In this document: in pieces, positions 47,771-57,194 of the stretch | How positions within the stretch are numbered: the stretch's first letter is position 1 | How the letters are laid out: each line of letters starts with the position of its first letter | NCBI RefSeq assembly: GCF_900100735.1 | Contig: NZ_FNCJ01000001.1 | Location: 372,001-436,000, forward strand | DNA: 64,000 nt | Source: Paraburkholderia phenazinium | GTDB taxonomy: Bacteria; Pseudomonadota; Gammaproteobacteria; Burkholderiales; Burkholderiaceae | Reading direction: 5' to 3' | The notes under the pieces: generated by a model | The model's database searches: none | Seen by the model: only the letters and a program-made list of their open reading frames with translations | Told to the model about the DNA's origin: nothing | Made by a program: the position numbers and the translations under genes

Positions 47771-48154
47771 ATGCTGTACCTGAAAAACACCCTCGGCGGC
47801 CTGAGCCGCTCACTTCACGATTCCGCCGTCCAGTCCTTCCAAGGGCCCAACCGCTGGTGGAAACTGGCGCTGTACGTCGTCATGTTCGTGATACCGGGGG
47901 GATCGCTCGGGGTGTTGTTGCTGGCATGGATCGAGCACCGTCGTAATGGCCGCAAGGCCAAGCGGGGTTCGGTGGCAAGCGCTGTACCAGTGGTGGCGCT
48001 GCTCGCTAACACCGGCGCGGGAAAGATCCTGGCGCCCGGGGCGGCAACCGCACCGGGTTTGCCCACGGCCTGCCATGCCCGCGCTGACGCGCCGGCCTGC
48101 CGCGCCGCGGCCGGCAAGCAGGCTCGCCAGGCTAGCGCCGATTTGCGCGCCTAA
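47771..48154 (+). CDS. Hypothetical single-pass membrane protein
   Basis: 127 residues from ATG 47771. One helix (WKLALYVVMFVIPGGSLGVLLLAWI, about 30-52), followed by the basic turn EHRRNGRKAKRG and an Ala-rich tail with two cysteines. The ribosome binding site is poor and the tail looks low-complexity, so the end may not be fully used. No family recognised. Confidence 0.5.
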   Translation: MLYLKNTLGGLSRSLHDSAVQSFQGPNRWWKLALYVVMFVIPGGSLGVLLLAWIEHRRNGRKAKRGSVASAVPVVALLANTGAGKILAPGAATAPGLPTACHARADAPACRAAAGKQARQASADLRA

Positions 48155-48413
48155 GTTACCCGCCCAACTTACCCACCTACGTAACGGCACGTAACCGTCG
48201 CCGCCGCGCCAGTTACACACCCGCGGCGCGCGGCGCATTACCCTTTCAGTTTTCCGCGCCGTCGGCGCCGCGTACGCTACCATTCCGGATCGTCGCGACC
48301 TCCGCCTCGCATTGCCACCTGGCCATCAGGGCGGCCGCCCGCCGATCTTCACAAGACCCGTGGATCTCTGAGCCTGGGATCTTGCGTCGGCCGAATCGAC
48401 AGGAATTCATTGC

Positions 48414-50054
48414 ATGCAGTTTGACCGAAGCTCGCGCGCGCGAACCCTTGCACCGCGCGCCCTGACCCTTGCCGTCGCCGCGACGCTCGCCACCGTGCTG
48501 GCCGGTTGCGCGGTCGGCCCCGACTACAAGCAGCCCGCCACCGAGGTGCCGGCCGCCTATAAGGAAGCCGCGCCGGGCTGGAAGGTCGCGCAACCCGCGG
48601 ATCAGCACGACCGCGGCGCGTGGTGGACGATCTACGACGACCCGCAGTTGAACGCGCTCGAAGACAAGCTGAACACCTCGAACCAGACCATCGCGCAATA
48701 TGCGGCTGCGTACCGCCAGGCCCGCGCACTGGTCGGCGAAGCGCGCGCGGCGTATTTCCCGGTGATCAGCGGCTCGGCCGGGCTGACCCGCTCGGGCAAC
48801 GGCTCGTCGGCGAGCCTCGCGAGCACCTCGGGGGGCACGCGCTCCAGCGTCAACAACAGCTACAACCTGCAACTCGACGCCAGTTGGGAGCCGGACCTGT
48901 GGGGCAAGGTGAGCCGCACGGTCAGCGCGCAGGAAGCGAGCCAGCAGGGCGCGGCCGCGACGCTCGCCAACGCGCGGCTATCGGCGCAGGGCACGCTCGC
49001 CCAGACCTATTTCTCGTTGCGCTCGCTCGACGCGATGCAGAAGTTGCTCGACGACACCGTCGTGGCCTACGAAAAGTCGCTGAAGCTCACGCAGAATCAG
49101 TACGCGCAAGGTGTGGCGGCTCGCTCCGACGTGATCCAGGCGCAAGCGCAGTTGCAATCGGCCCAGGCCGCCGCGATCGACAACGGCATCGCGCGCGCCC
49201 AGGACGAGCATGCGATCGCCGTGCTGGTTGGCGAACCGGCCTCCACGTTCTCGATTCCGGCGGCGCCGCTGACCGCCACGCCGCCCGCCGTTCCCGCCCA
49301 GATGCCGTCTGCGCTGCTCGAACGCCGGCCCGATATCGCAGCGGCCGAGCGCGCCGCCAAGGCCGCCAACGAGCAGATCGGCGTCGCGATCGCGGCGTTC
49401 TTCCCGTCGTTGACGCTGTCGGCCACCGGTGGCTTCCAGAGCTCGGTGCTGTCGCAACTGCTTACCGCACCGGCGCGCTTCTGGACGCTCGGGCCGCAAC
49501 TCGCCGGCACGATCTTCGACGGCGGACTGCGCGAAGCGCAGACCAATGCGGCCCGCGCCGCCTACGACGAGGACGTGGCGGTCTACCGGCAAACCGTGCT
49601 GGCCGCGTTTCAGGACGTGGAGGACAACCTCGCCTCGCAACGAATTCTCGAACAGGAAATCGTCGTGCAGCAGCAGGCTGTCGCTTCCGCGCAGCAGGCG
49701 CTCGATATCGTCACGAATCAGTACAAGTCGGGCACCGTGGCTTACTTGAGCGTGCTGACGGCGCAAACCACGGCGTTCACCGCCGAGCAAAAACTTGCGA
49801 GTCTGGCGGGGCAGCGGATGGTGTCGTCGGTGGGCCTCGTGAAGGCGCTCGGCGGTGGCTGGGATGTCTCGCAGATGGCGCGGGAGACGGGCAGCGTGGC
49901 GGCGCCGGCGGCAGCAAGCGCAGGGGCGGGAGCAGGGGCGGTTCGTGCGACGACCTCCACACCAGCCGCCTCTAGCGGAGCGGGTTCAGCGGCCTTACCA
50001 GGTGCAGAAAAGGCCGCGGCGATCGAGCCGTCGCACCCACAGGGCAACGACTGA
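48414..50054 (+). CDS. Outer-membrane efflux lipoprotein (NodT/OprM family)
   Basis: 546 residues. Signal peptide with lipobox VLAGCAVGPDYKQP, giving a lipidated N-terminal cysteine. Two repeats of the OEP fold follow, marked by the typical LNALEDKLNTSNQTIAQYAAAYRQARA and LEQEIVVQQQAVASAQQALDIVTNQYKSGTVAYLSVLTAQ. ERRPDIAAAERAAKAANEQIGVA opens the second repeat. It forms the trimeric outer-membrane tunnel of a tripartite pump. It could pair with the EmrB-type exporter on the other strand, but the usual adaptor gene is missing. The Ala/Gly/Ser-rich tail of about 55 residues is unusual. Confidence 0.92.
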   Translation: MQFDRSSRARTLAPRALTLAVAATLATVLAGCAVGPDYKQPATEVPAAYKEAAPGWKVAQPADQHDRGAWWTIYDDPQLNALEDKLNTSNQTIAQYAAAYRQARALVGEARAAYFPVISGSAGLTRSGNGSSASLASTSGGTRSSVNNSYNLQLDASWEPDLWGKVSRTVSAQEASQQGAAATLANARLSAQGTLAQTYFSLRSLDAMQKLLDDTVVAYEKSLKLTQNQYAQGVAARSDVIQAQAQLQSAQAAAIDNGIARAQDEHAIAVLVGEPASTFSIPAAPLTATPPAVPAQMPSALLERRPDIAAAERAAKAANEQIGVAIAAFFPSLTLSATGGFQSSVLSQLLTAPARFWTLGPQLAGTIFDGGLREAQTNAARAAYDEDVAVYRQTVLAAFQDVEDNLASQRILEQEIVVQQQAVASAQQALDIVTNQYKSGTVAYLSVLTAQTTAFTAEQKLASLAGQRMVSSVGLVKALGGGWDVSQMARETGSVAAPAAASAGAGAGAVRATTSTPAASSGAGSAALPGAEKAAAIEPSHPQGND

Positions 50055-50130
50055 GCGTTTCGTTAGGCACCCGAAGCTCGCGGGCAAACAGCAGGCTGGC
50101 CTGCACGATATCTACAGACCCGCAAACGAC

Positions 50131-50168
50131 AAAAGGGGCATCGCCGCGCTGCGGCCATGCCCCTTTTT
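50131..50168 (+). terminator. Terminator of the outer-membrane efflux gene
   Basis: AAAAGGGGCAT (50131-50141) pairs with ATGCCCCTTTTT (50157-50168). With an A-run on one side and a T-run on the other it can act on both strands, also for gspN. Confidence 0.85.
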
Positions 50169-50250
50169 CATGCCTTTTGCCGAGCGTTTGCCGCCCGAAT
50201 CGCCAACCTCAACCGTGACGCCAGCCTCGCCTGCGTCGCCCCTATCACCC

Positions 50251-51030
50251 TCAATGAGCGAAGGTGAGCGTCACCGTATCCGGGCCGCTCGGCCGCCCAA
50301 GTAGATTCAGCAGGCCGGCGAGGTTATCGCGCTGTTCCGGAGCCGCGCTCGCCGTGCCGTTGAACGACGTAGCCGCACCGCCCAGCACACCGTGGCCATT
50401 CAACGTCAAAGGGCCTTTTAGCGTCGAGAGATCGATCGTCGAACTGTCGCCTTCCGCCTGCACCACCACCCGGTACGAACCCAGCGGCTTGACAAGCGAA
50501 ACGCGCGAACTTGCATCGGTGAGCGTAACCGTCAGTTGCCCGAAGGACTGCTTGCCGAAACTACGCCAGTCGCTCCACGCGAGCCGCACGTCGCCTTGCA
50601 GGTCCAGTGTGTTGAACGGCGCCCCGAGACCGCTGAGCAACGACGCCGGCACGGCAATGGTCCCCTGCGACACCGTGGAACCGCGCCCGGTCGCATCGAC
50701 CGTGATCGGGTCGGGCATCGCCTCGCTTTGCAGCATCGTCATCCGCACGCGGCCGGTGAAAAGCGGCCAGAACGCGGTATGCCATTCGATCCGGCCCGGC
50801 AGCAACGTCGCGGCGCTGGTATCCGAACCGGCGGCCAGCATCAGCGTGGCCGAGCCGTGCCACAGCGAGCCAGCCGGGTCGACCAGATTGACGTGACCGC
50901 CACTCGCCTTCGTGAAAACCGGCGTGATCCACGCCGCGGGTAACAGCACCAGCAATACGGTACCGCTCGATAACACCGCGACCAGCAGCCACGGCAGGGC
51001 AGCGCGTAAGCGCCGCATCCAGAAATTCAT
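50251..51030 (-). CDS. gspN: Type II secretion protein GspN
   Basis: 259 residues. One N-terminal membrane helix (LPWLLVAVLSSGTVLLVLLPAAWI), then a periplasmic domain with the GspN-type phrases NLVDPAGSLWHGSATLML and LDLQGDVRLAWSDW. The role of GspN in type II secretion is still unclear. Last gene of the gspG-N run, 25 bp after gspM. Confidence 0.88.
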   Translation of the reverse strand: MNFWMRRLRAALPWLLVAVLSSGTVLLVLLPAAWITPVFTKASGGHVNLVDPAGSLWHGSATLMLAAGSDTSAATLLPGRIEWHTAFWPLFTGRVRMTMLQSEAMPDPITVDATGRGSTVSQGTIAVPASLLSGLGAPFNTLDLQGDVRLAWSDWRSFGKQSFGQLTVTLTDASSRVSLVKPLGSYRVVVQAEGDSSTIDLSTLKGPLTLNGHGVLGGAATSFNGTASAAPEQRDNLAGLLNLLGRPSGPDTVTLTFAH

Positions 51031-51055
51031 GCGAGGAGATCCTGTAACTGCAGCG

Positions 51056-51559
51056 TCATTTCGTGGTCGACGGCTGCAGCGATGCTGTCAGGTCGACCTG
51101 TCCGTCGTCTTTGAGCGCGGTGATGTGCGCCTCGGCGACCTGTACCTTGAACTGGCGCCGCACGTCATCGACCCAGGCCGTCCAGACAGGAAATGAAGCG
51201 TTCTTCAACTGGACCTGAACCGCATTGCCGATCAGCTCTACCTGCAGCGGCGTAAGGCCGTGGTCGGTGAGCGAAGCGGTGAGGGCGTCCTTGAGCGCGC
51301 CGCCGGTCGGCGCCACGCCTTGAGCCGCACCCGACAGACGGCGCGCTTCCTCGGCCTGGGCGGTCATCTGCGCGAGCTGACGCTGCATCGCCGGCAAGGT
51401 GTCACGCAAATGCGCGCGCCCGTCCTGGGCCGGAGCCCACAGGATCGACCACGCAATCACCACGCCCAAGGCCGCGCCGCCCCATGTCAGCAGGTTCTTC
51501 TCGCGCTCGGTGCGCCCGTCCCAGAATCCGGCCCATGTTTGAGCAAGTTCAGTTTTCAT
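51056..51559 (-). CDS. gspM: Type II secretion protein GspM
   Basis: 167 residues from ATG 51559 (MKTELAQTWAGFWDGRTEREKNLLTWGG). One membrane helix (LTWGGAALGVVIAWSILW) and a periplasmic ferredoxin-like domain near the end. GspM dimerises with GspL in the inner-membrane platform that recruits the GspE ATPase. The ATG overlaps the gspL stop by 4 bp. Confidence 0.9.
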   Translation of the reverse strand: MKTELAQTWAGFWDGRTEREKNLLTWGGAALGVVIAWSILWAPAQDGRAHLRDTLPAMQRQLAQMTAQAEEARRLSGAAQGVAPTGGALKDALTASLTDHGLTPLQVELIGNAVQVQLKNASFPVWTAWVDDVRRQFKVQVAEAHITALKDDGQVDLTASLQPSTTK

Positions 51560-52941
51560 TGTCCGCTCCTGATGGTCCACTTGCCGGTATTGCTGTCGAT
51601 CGCGCCGGCAAGGCCGTTACCTGACAGCCGCTGTGTGAGGCCGGCGTCGACCTTGATTTCGGGCTTGAAGGTCACATCGAGACGGTGATCGTGATAATCG
51701 AGCGCCGCGATCCCGTTGACCGGCACCGGCCCGAGCGAACGCGCGAGTCCGGCTGCGAGCGCGAGGAAATCGTCCGGCGAGAGCTCACCGGCCGCCACGC
51801 GCAACTGCTGCATCTGGCGCGACATCTGGTCAGGCGCGTCGAGCACGACGGTGGTTTTCGGGAAGGTGTTGAGCAACAACTCGGTCATCTGCGTGTTGAT
51901 CGCGTCGCGTTGGCGCGCAAGCATCATCCATTGGACATTGGCGCCGATGATCGCGACCACCAGCGCGCCCGCGGCGAGCAGCACCGGCAGGCGCAGACGG
52001 CGCAGGCTGGCGCGGTCGAGACGCCACGGTTGCGCAGCGAACTCGAACTGGCAGAGGTCGAAACGGCATTCGAGCGCACGGCGAGCGAGCTTTTCGAACG
52101 GCAGCGGCTGCGCGCCCGCAATCTGGGCAGCGAGCTTCGCTTGCGCAGTCGAACCCATGCCGGGTTCGTTGCCCGGTACTTCGGAGAGCAGATAAAGCGT
52201 GACCGGCGCGGCGCCGGAGAGCGCCTCGAGGGTCGAATTGACGGCCGTCGCGGGCACGGCAAGCCCTTCACCCTGAACGCCGCGCGCAATCGCCAGTTCC
52301 ACACGCGTGGTACTGGACTCCGGCGCCATCTCGAGCAGCAGGGCAGGTGCAGTGGAGATCACCGTACCGAGCACGGCTGCAACGACTGGCGCCGGCGGCT
52401 CGATCGGCAAACCGGCTGCGAGTTTGGCGGCCACGGCGGGCTTCAGCACGGCGGACGGTGTGTCTGCCTCGGCTTGCGCGAGCGCAGCGGCAGCGACTGA
52501 CGGCGGTGGTAAACAACGCGTGACCGGCACGGCGCGGATGCTGCGATGACCGGCGGCGGTGAAGGCTTCGCAGATGAAGCGGAACCAGCCGCGATCGACG
52601 ATGGCGAGCAGATGCCGGCCGTTGCCGAGCGGCTGCGGATCGAGTGCGATATGACAGGTCTGCGGATCCTGGATCAGTTGATCCTCGACGACATTCGGCA
52701 AGGCCTGGCGCAGCCGCGGTCCCTTCAGAGGGGGCAGGGTAGCGGGCATCATCAGGAGGTCGCGCGCGGCGACCATCAGGACCGTCGACGACGCGCGCGG
52801 CAGCAACGCGAGCGCGGAACGACCGGCGCGTTGCGTGCGGCCCGACTTGTCGAGCAACAGGAACGGCAATTCCGGCAGTTGCCATTCCTGCGATGGCACC
52901 GCCGGGTCACGCGGCGGCAAAAGGACGATCAGCGTGCTCAA
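51556..52941 (-). CDS. gspL: Type II secretion protein GspL
   Basis: 461 residues from TTG 52941 (a GGAGAGAG ribosome binding site upstream supports it). The cytoplasmic actin-like domain covers about 1-300 (LIVLLPPRDPAVPSQEWQ to the membrane segment), then a membrane helix (LRLPVLLAAGALVVAIIGANV) near residue 315-335, and a periplasmic domain. It links GspE to the inner-membrane platform. The start is 28 bp downstream of the gspK stop. Confidence 0.92.
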   Translation of the reverse strand: MSTLIVLLPPRDPAVPSQEWQLPELPFLLLDKSGRTQRAGRSALALLPRASSTVLMVAARDLLMMPATLPPLKGPRLRQALPNVVEDQLIQDPQTCHIALDPQPLGNGRHLLAIVDRGWFRFICEAFTAAGHRSIRAVPVTRCLPPPSVAAAALAQAEADTPSAVLKPAVAAKLAAGLPIEPPAPVVAAVLGTVISTAPALLLEMAPESSTTRVELAIARGVQGEGLAVPATAVNSTLEALSGAAPVTLYLLSEVPGNEPGMGSTAQAKLAAQIAGAQPLPFEKLARRALECRFDLCQFEFAAQPWRLDRASLRRLRLPVLLAAGALVVAIIGANVQWMMLARQRDAINTQMTELLLNTFPKTTVVLDAPDQMSRQMQQLRVAAGELSPDDFLALAAGLARSLGPVPVNGIAALDYHDHRLDVTFKPEIKVDAGLTQRLSGNGLAGAIDSNTGKWTIRSGQ

Positions 52942-52969
52942 AGGCCACTCTCTCCGGGAAAAGCGTTAT

Positions 52970-54187
52970 TCATAGTTGATCTTGTACGCGCACGATGCGG
53001 GTGGTGTGCGTCAGCGCATCGCGATAGACGAGGGTCGTGCGATCCACTTCCGCGCGTTCGTGATCGACACGGCCATGGATGAAAAAGTAACTGGTATTGA
53101 CGTCGAAGATACTCGGATCGATCACCGCTGACTGAATACCGACTGCGGTCAAAGCCAACTGTACGTCGCCGACGTTACGAAAGAACACGGTCTGGCGACG
53201 CGCGACGAGCGCTTGAGCGGAGGACAGATTCATCTCCGGCACGATGGCGGCGATCACTTCGGCTGGCGCGGTGTTCATGTTGACTGCCGTGGTGGTGGGC
53301 AGATAGGTCACGAACGGACGCAGCCGGGCGATCATTTCGGGCGTGAAGCCCGGTACGTCTAGCAATGAATCGACGCTGGTCATTTGCAGCGGGGCGATGT
53401 CGGGGTTGCTGTCGCTGTCGTCGATACCCGGTTTGTCGGTGAACGTGTTGCCGCCGATTGCGCCGCCCATGACGGGGGCGGTGGTACTGCTCGTTGTCCC
53501 GGTTTGTGTCTGGAAACGCGTGGCGGATTGGGCAAGGCTATCGCGGATCTGGACGGCGGCGGTTTTTGCCAACTGGCTGTTGAGGCTTAGCAGCATGAGC
53601 AGGCGCTGGAAGGCCTGGACTTGCTCCACGTTGACTTGCAGTACGCCTGGGGCCGGGCTTGAGACCAGGTTTCGTAGGTTGAATTTGCTTTGGGCGTCTT
53701 CGATCGAGCCCGATAAGTACGTGGCTGCGCCTTCGGAGGCGCGGACTTCGCCTATTTGGCCCAGGAAGTCGGATAGGCGGGTTTTGGCTATGGGGACGCC
53801 CCATACGCCCCCCAGGTATGTTATCCCGGCTGAGGTGTCGCCTTCTGATCTTAAGATTAGTCTTGTCCAGTCCAGGGCGCCTCTGGAGATCCATTGAGCC
53901 TGAGATAGCAGCCGCTGGTTTTCTATCCTTCGGATTTGCACCTGCTGGCGCCATAAGATGCCCGATACCAGGATCGCTGATAGGGCTACCACTAGCAGTG
54001 CGCTAATTATGGCTACGCCGGATTCGGTTTTGGCTTTTGGGTTTGATTTGCCTACGGCGTTTGGCGGTGTGCCTACGGCGTTGGCCTTTCCTTGCTTTCT
54101 TAGCGGTCTATTAGCTTCGCCCCTGTGCGGGGCGGCACTTACTTTCTTTGCCGCCGCAAAGAAAGTAAGCAAAGAAAGCGGGCTCAC
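52970..54187 (-). CDS. gspK: Type II secretion minor pseudopilin GspK
   Basis: The family-like part begins at about 54025 with ESGVAIISALLVVALSAILVSGILW, the prepilin-type hydrophobic helix. GspK caps the pseudopilus tip. It has the expected internal large domain with INMNTAPAEVIAAIVPE-like wording (VNMNTAPAEVIAAI) and ends RIVRVQDQL. The N-terminus is odd: no ATG lies near the helix. The frame stays open for 750 bases to a GTG at 54775, across a repeat element. A GTG at 54187 and a TTG at 54172 are the nearest starts, and both lie in the repeat. The start given is a guess, and the leader would be over 50 residues, far longer than a normal prepilin leader. Confidence 0.8.
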   Translation of the reverse strand: MSPLSLLTFFAAAKKVSAAPHRGEANRPLRKQGKANAVGTPPNAVGKSNPKAKTESGVAIISALLVVALSAILVSGILWRQQVQIRRIENQRLLSQAQWISRGALDWTRLILRSEGDTSAGITYLGGVWGVPIAKTRLSDFLGQIGEVRASEGAATYLSGSIEDAQSKFNLRNLVSSPAPGVLQVNVEQVQAFQRLLMLLSLNSQLAKTAAVQIRDSLAQSATRFQTQTGTTSSTTAPVMGGAIGGNTFTDKPGIDDSDSNPDIAPLQMTSVDSLLDVPGFTPEMIARLRPFVTYLPTTTAVNMNTAPAEVIAAIVPEMNLSSAQALVARRQTVFFRNVGDVQLALTAVGIQSAVIDPSIFDVNTSYFFIHGRVDHERAEVDRTTLVYRDALTHTTRIVRVQDQL

Positions 54188-54673
54188 ACCGCTAGCGAGT
54201 AGTGAGCCATCTTTGCCCTTGATCCGGAAACGGCCCAAGACAAGACCTGCCCTCGCATTTCCCTCGTTCGTGACACAGCGCTCATCCATCCCGCCCACGC
54301 ACTCCGTGCGCGTCGGTTCGGCATAACCACTGGTGGTTTGCGAGGCGCGTTGTTTGTGCGCAGAGACGTGGGACTGCTCAGGCACGGAATGCGCTGTTGC
54401 TTCCCCCGCCTCTGACACACGAACAAAACCCACTGTGGGTTGTGTGGGGTGTTGTGCCTGACGGCGGGGCGCGAAGCGCGACGCTGGAGCGGATGACTGC
54501 TGTGTCACTGAGGCGAGTGGTGCGAGGGATGATCTTGTCTTCGGACCACTACCGGTAACGAACAGGGGTGGACACCTAAAAGTTAGCGGTGTGAGCGGCT
54601 TTCTTTTGCCTACTTTTCTTTGCCGCTGCAAAGAAAAGTAGGTGCCGCCCCGCACAGGGGCAACGCTAATAAA
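54100..54673. repeat. Large inverted-repeat element between gspJ and gspK
   Basis: Left arm 54100-54196 and right arm 54578-54673 are inverted copies, about 85% alike by eye; both contain CCCCTGTGCGGGGCGGCAC, a hairpin around TTTCTTTGCCG, and CTCACACCGCTA. Flanking bases to about 54030 and 54778 look like part of the same family, so the whole unit may be 650-750 bp. It has no transposase. The body between the arms reads as non-coding. Elements like this are scattered between genes in Paraburkholderia, to my memory. Confidence 0.7.
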
Positions 54674-54778
54674 CCAAAAGCAAAACAAGGAAAGGCCAAA
54701 GCAAAAGGCAAACAGACCCCCACCCTGCGCAGCAAGAAAGAAAGCAAACCCCGGCGGTAGCCAATCAAACAACACCCA

Positions 54779-55456
54779 TCACTCTCCGACGAGAAAAACC
54801 CTGGTAACAGGCTGCGCGAGCGAAGTAGCCCCAACAATGACCTCAAGCCCCGTAACAGACCGCGGCAGCGGAGCACTCCCCAACTGGGGAACCTTGAGAT
54901 TGTTGTCACTCTCAGTAATCGCGTCCTGCACATCCTTCATCTGCGTCGTCCACCCCACCTTCGGCACAAACAGCCGCGCAGTGATCGACCCAACACCCCC
55001 CATCAAAGGCACCGCACTCCAGCCCTCTCCCTCGCCGCCCCGCAGGGCCCCCCGCAACTCCCCAACATTGCCAAGCGGTGGCGATGCATACCGGATCACC
55101 CGGCCGTCAGCCACCCGATACCGCACCACCTGCAACCGCGGCGCCGTCTCCGGCAAATCCAGCTCGCGCACAATCTGCAGCACGTTGCCACTCACCGACA
55201 CCGCCGCTTGCCCCGACTCGTCATCCGTCGCGGCATGTCGCACATCGATCCGCATCTGGTCGAACAACTGCGCAAACACGCGCTCGTCTTCCATCGCGTT
55301 CGTAATCGTCTGCCGTCCGCGGATGATCTGATCCAGGCCGCGCCACGACAACACCGCAATCACCGCCAGAATCGCTATCGCAACCAGTAGCTCGATCAGC
55401 GTAAAGCCACGCGTCGGCCGACGGCCGCGGCGCTCAGAGCGAACGGTTCGTTTCAT
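54779..55456 (-). CDS. gspJ: Type II secretion minor pseudopilin GspJ
   Basis: 225 residues. Prepilin leader and helix: RPTRG then FTLIELLVAIAILAVIAVLSW, with glycine before phenylalanine at the GspO cleavage site. GspJ forms the pseudopilus tip with GspI and GspK. It overlaps the gspI stop by 23 bp, in the same transcription unit. Confidence 0.92.
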   Translation of the reverse strand: MKRTVRSERRGRRPTRGFTLIELLVAIAILAVIAVLSWRGLDQIIRGRQTITNAMEDERVFAQLFDQMRIDVRHAATDDESGQAAVSVSGNVLQIVRELDLPETAPRLQVVRYRVADGRVIRYASPPLGNVGELRGALRGGEGEGWSAVPLMGGVGSITARLFVPKVGWTTQMKDVQDAITESDNNLKVPQLGSAPLPRSVTGLEVIVGATSLAQPVTRVFLVGE

Positions 55457-55853
55457 TCGCCACCACCGTCACCATCTGCGCAAGATTGCCGGCGCGGCCC
55501 GGTGTCGTCACCAACACCTCAACCCGACGGAACACCGGATTCGGCGTCGCCGTCACCCGTTCCGTACAAAGCAACTGCAAATTCCCCTGCGAACAGTCGA
55601 AGCTGCTCGACCCCACATCCGGCCAGCTATGCGATAGCTTCAACTGCGCCAGCATGTTGTCCGCACTCCAGCCCGCTAACAGCCGCTGATGCAATTCGAC
55701 TTCGCTGCTCGCCAGATTGCCCACCGCCCGCAACGATGCCGCCAATGCCACCGCAATAATCGCCAGCGCCACCAGCACTTCGATCATCGTGAAGCCGCGC
55801 TGCGTCCTGCCGCTCAGCCGGGCGCGCGCCATACACTCGGTCGGGCCGCTCAT
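55434..55853 (-). CDS. gspI: Type II secretion minor pseudopilin GspI
   Basis: 139 residues from ATG 55853 (MSGPTECMARARLSGRTQRG then FTMIEVLVALAIIAVALAASL). An alternative start at 55832 would give a shorter leader. The rest has the short beta-domain of GspI with HQRLLAGWSADNMLAQLKL. It ends by overlapping the gspJ start by 23 bp. Confidence 0.9.
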   Translation of the reverse strand: MSGPTECMARARLSGRTQRGFTMIEVLVALAIIAVALAASLRAVGNLASSEVELHQRLLAGWSADNMLAQLKLSHSWPDVGSSSFDCSQGNLQLLCTERVTATPNPVFRRVEVLVTTPGRAGNLAQMVTVVANETNRSL

Positions 55854-55854
55854 C

Positions 55855-56340
55855 TCAACGTACCTCATAGCGGCCATTGCCCGTACCCACGATGGTCGCC
55901 TGTCCCGCGGCGGAAAACAGCGTGACCTGCACCGGTGCGTCGATGCTCTCCGTGCCGAACACCACCCGCGACGGATGCACGTCCGAACCCGGATAGTCGA
56001 TCGTCACGCTCGTCACGCCACCTTCCCAGCGGCGTGCTCCAAGCAGGTCGTCACGCAGCGGTCGCCAGCCGTCATCGGTATGCATATCGAAACGAAAGCC
56101 GCCGTCGTACGGCTGCCACGCGATAGGGCGCGCGCGTACCTGCGCTTCATCGCCAGCCGACTCGAACAGCAACGCCAGGCGTTGGGCTTCTTCATTCAGA
56201 TCCGTGCGTGGGTTGCGCGTCATTGCCATCGAAGCCAGCGATACCAGCAGCCCGGCAATCACCAGCACCACCATCATCTCCAGCAACGTAAAGCCCATCT
56301 GACGCGCCGCGCGCCGGCTGCCGTTGTGCGTGGCCACCAT
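55855..56340 (-). CDS. gspH: Type II secretion minor pseudopilin GspH
   Basis: 161 residues from ATG 56340 (MVATHNGSRRAARQMG then FTLLEMMVVLVIAGLLVSLASMAM), chosen because it gives a 16-residue prepilin leader. An ATG at 56430 would add 30 residues. GspH is thought to start the pseudopilus tip. The gene ends 1 bp before the gspI start. Confidence 0.88.
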   Translation of the reverse strand: MVATHNGSRRAARQMGFTLLEMMVVLVIAGLLVSLASMAMTRNPRTDLNEEAQRLALLFESAGDEAQVRARPIAWQPYDGGFRFDMHTDDGWRPLRDDLLGARRWEGGVTSVTIDYPGSDVHPSRVVFGTESIDAPVQVTLFSAAGQATIVGTGNGRYEVR

Positions 56341-56473
56341 GGGTTCGCGATGCGCGTCGCATGCCGACGCGTGCGGCGTCCTCGCCGCACGCGCTGTGGC
56401 AACACGAGACTGGCAATCGGGCAGGGACATGGTGCGGGTGCCGAGCGAGAGGGCGCGCAGAAGGCTCAAGCGT

Positions 56474-56938
56474 TTATTCCCACGAGCCTATGTCGGCGTC
56501 GTTGCCTTCGCCGCCGGGTTTGCCGTCGGCTCCGTAGCTGAAGACGTCGATTTCACCGTGTACGCCCGGGTTCAGGTACTGATACGGATTGCCCCACGGA
56601 TCATTCGGCAGGCGCTCGAGGTAGCCGCCGTCCTTCCAGTTGTTCGGCACCGGATCGGTGGTCGGTTTTTCGATCAGCGCGCGCAGCCCCTGGTCCTGGG
56701 TCGGATAGCGGCCGTTGTCGAGACGGTACAGCTTCATGGCCTGCATGATCGTGCCGATGTCCTGCTTCGCAGCAACGCGACGCGCCTCATCCGGACGGCT
56801 CATGATCTTCGGTACGATCAGCGCGGCCAGAATCCCGAGAATCGCAATCACCACCATGATTTCGATCAGCGTAAAGCCGCGTTGGCGGCGGTTGCGCAGA
56901 CCCGCGATTTCGGTGCGGCGAGTGGTCCACATTTGCAT
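56474..56938 (-). CDS. gspG: Type II secretion major pseudopilin GspG
   Basis: 154 residues. Leader and helix RRQRG then [25 protein letters not shown], followed by the calcium-loop domain with [16 protein letters not shown] and [11 protein letters not shown] at the end. The main subunit of the pseudopilus. First gene of the G-to-N run, with a divergent gspC starting 257 bp away. Confidence 0.95.
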   Translation of the reverse strand: MQMWTTRRTEIAGLRNRRQRGFTLIEIMVVIAILGILAALIVPKIMSRPDEARRVAAKQDIGTIMQAMKLYRLDNGRYPTQDQGLRALIEKPTTDPVPNNWKDGGYLERLPNDPWGNPYQYLNPGVHGEIDVFSYGADGKPGGEGNDADIGSWE

Positions 56939-57059
56939 AGCTTGCTACCTCTTTTCAGGAAGATTTTCGTGTCAGGCGAGTGTCGCGCAAAACGGCATCC
57001 GTGCGCGATTTAACACTCCCGTTCAGTCATTTTAATGTCATGCAGTTGAAGGGTTGCGA

Positions 57060-57170
57060 GAAAACGCCGGGCCGCCCCAAGTTTCCGCCCAGCAGGAAGT
57101 CCTCTTGGGGGATCGCGTCCCCTCGGGGAACCTGGCGCTTCGCGCCTGGTTGGGGGTACTTTCCCCCAAC
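57060..57170. repeat. Inverted-repeat-rich element between gspG and gspC
   Basis: Several nested hairpins occur in 110 bases. The clearest is GTTGGGGG (57149-57156) with CCCCCAAC (57163-57170). CCCCAAG with CTTGGGG (about 57075-57109) is another. GGCGCTTCGCGCC is a third. There is no transposase. It looks like a REP/BIME-type repeat and lies in the shared gspG/gspC promoter region. Confidence 0.5.
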
Positions 57171-57194
57171 GCAAAATTCACATTAGTCCGTACA

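Noticed and set aside
52970..54775. 601-codon version of GspK starting at GTG 54775
   Set aside because: Its first 240 codons are the repeat element, not a protein family, although the frame is open. The start given is only the nearest plausible one.
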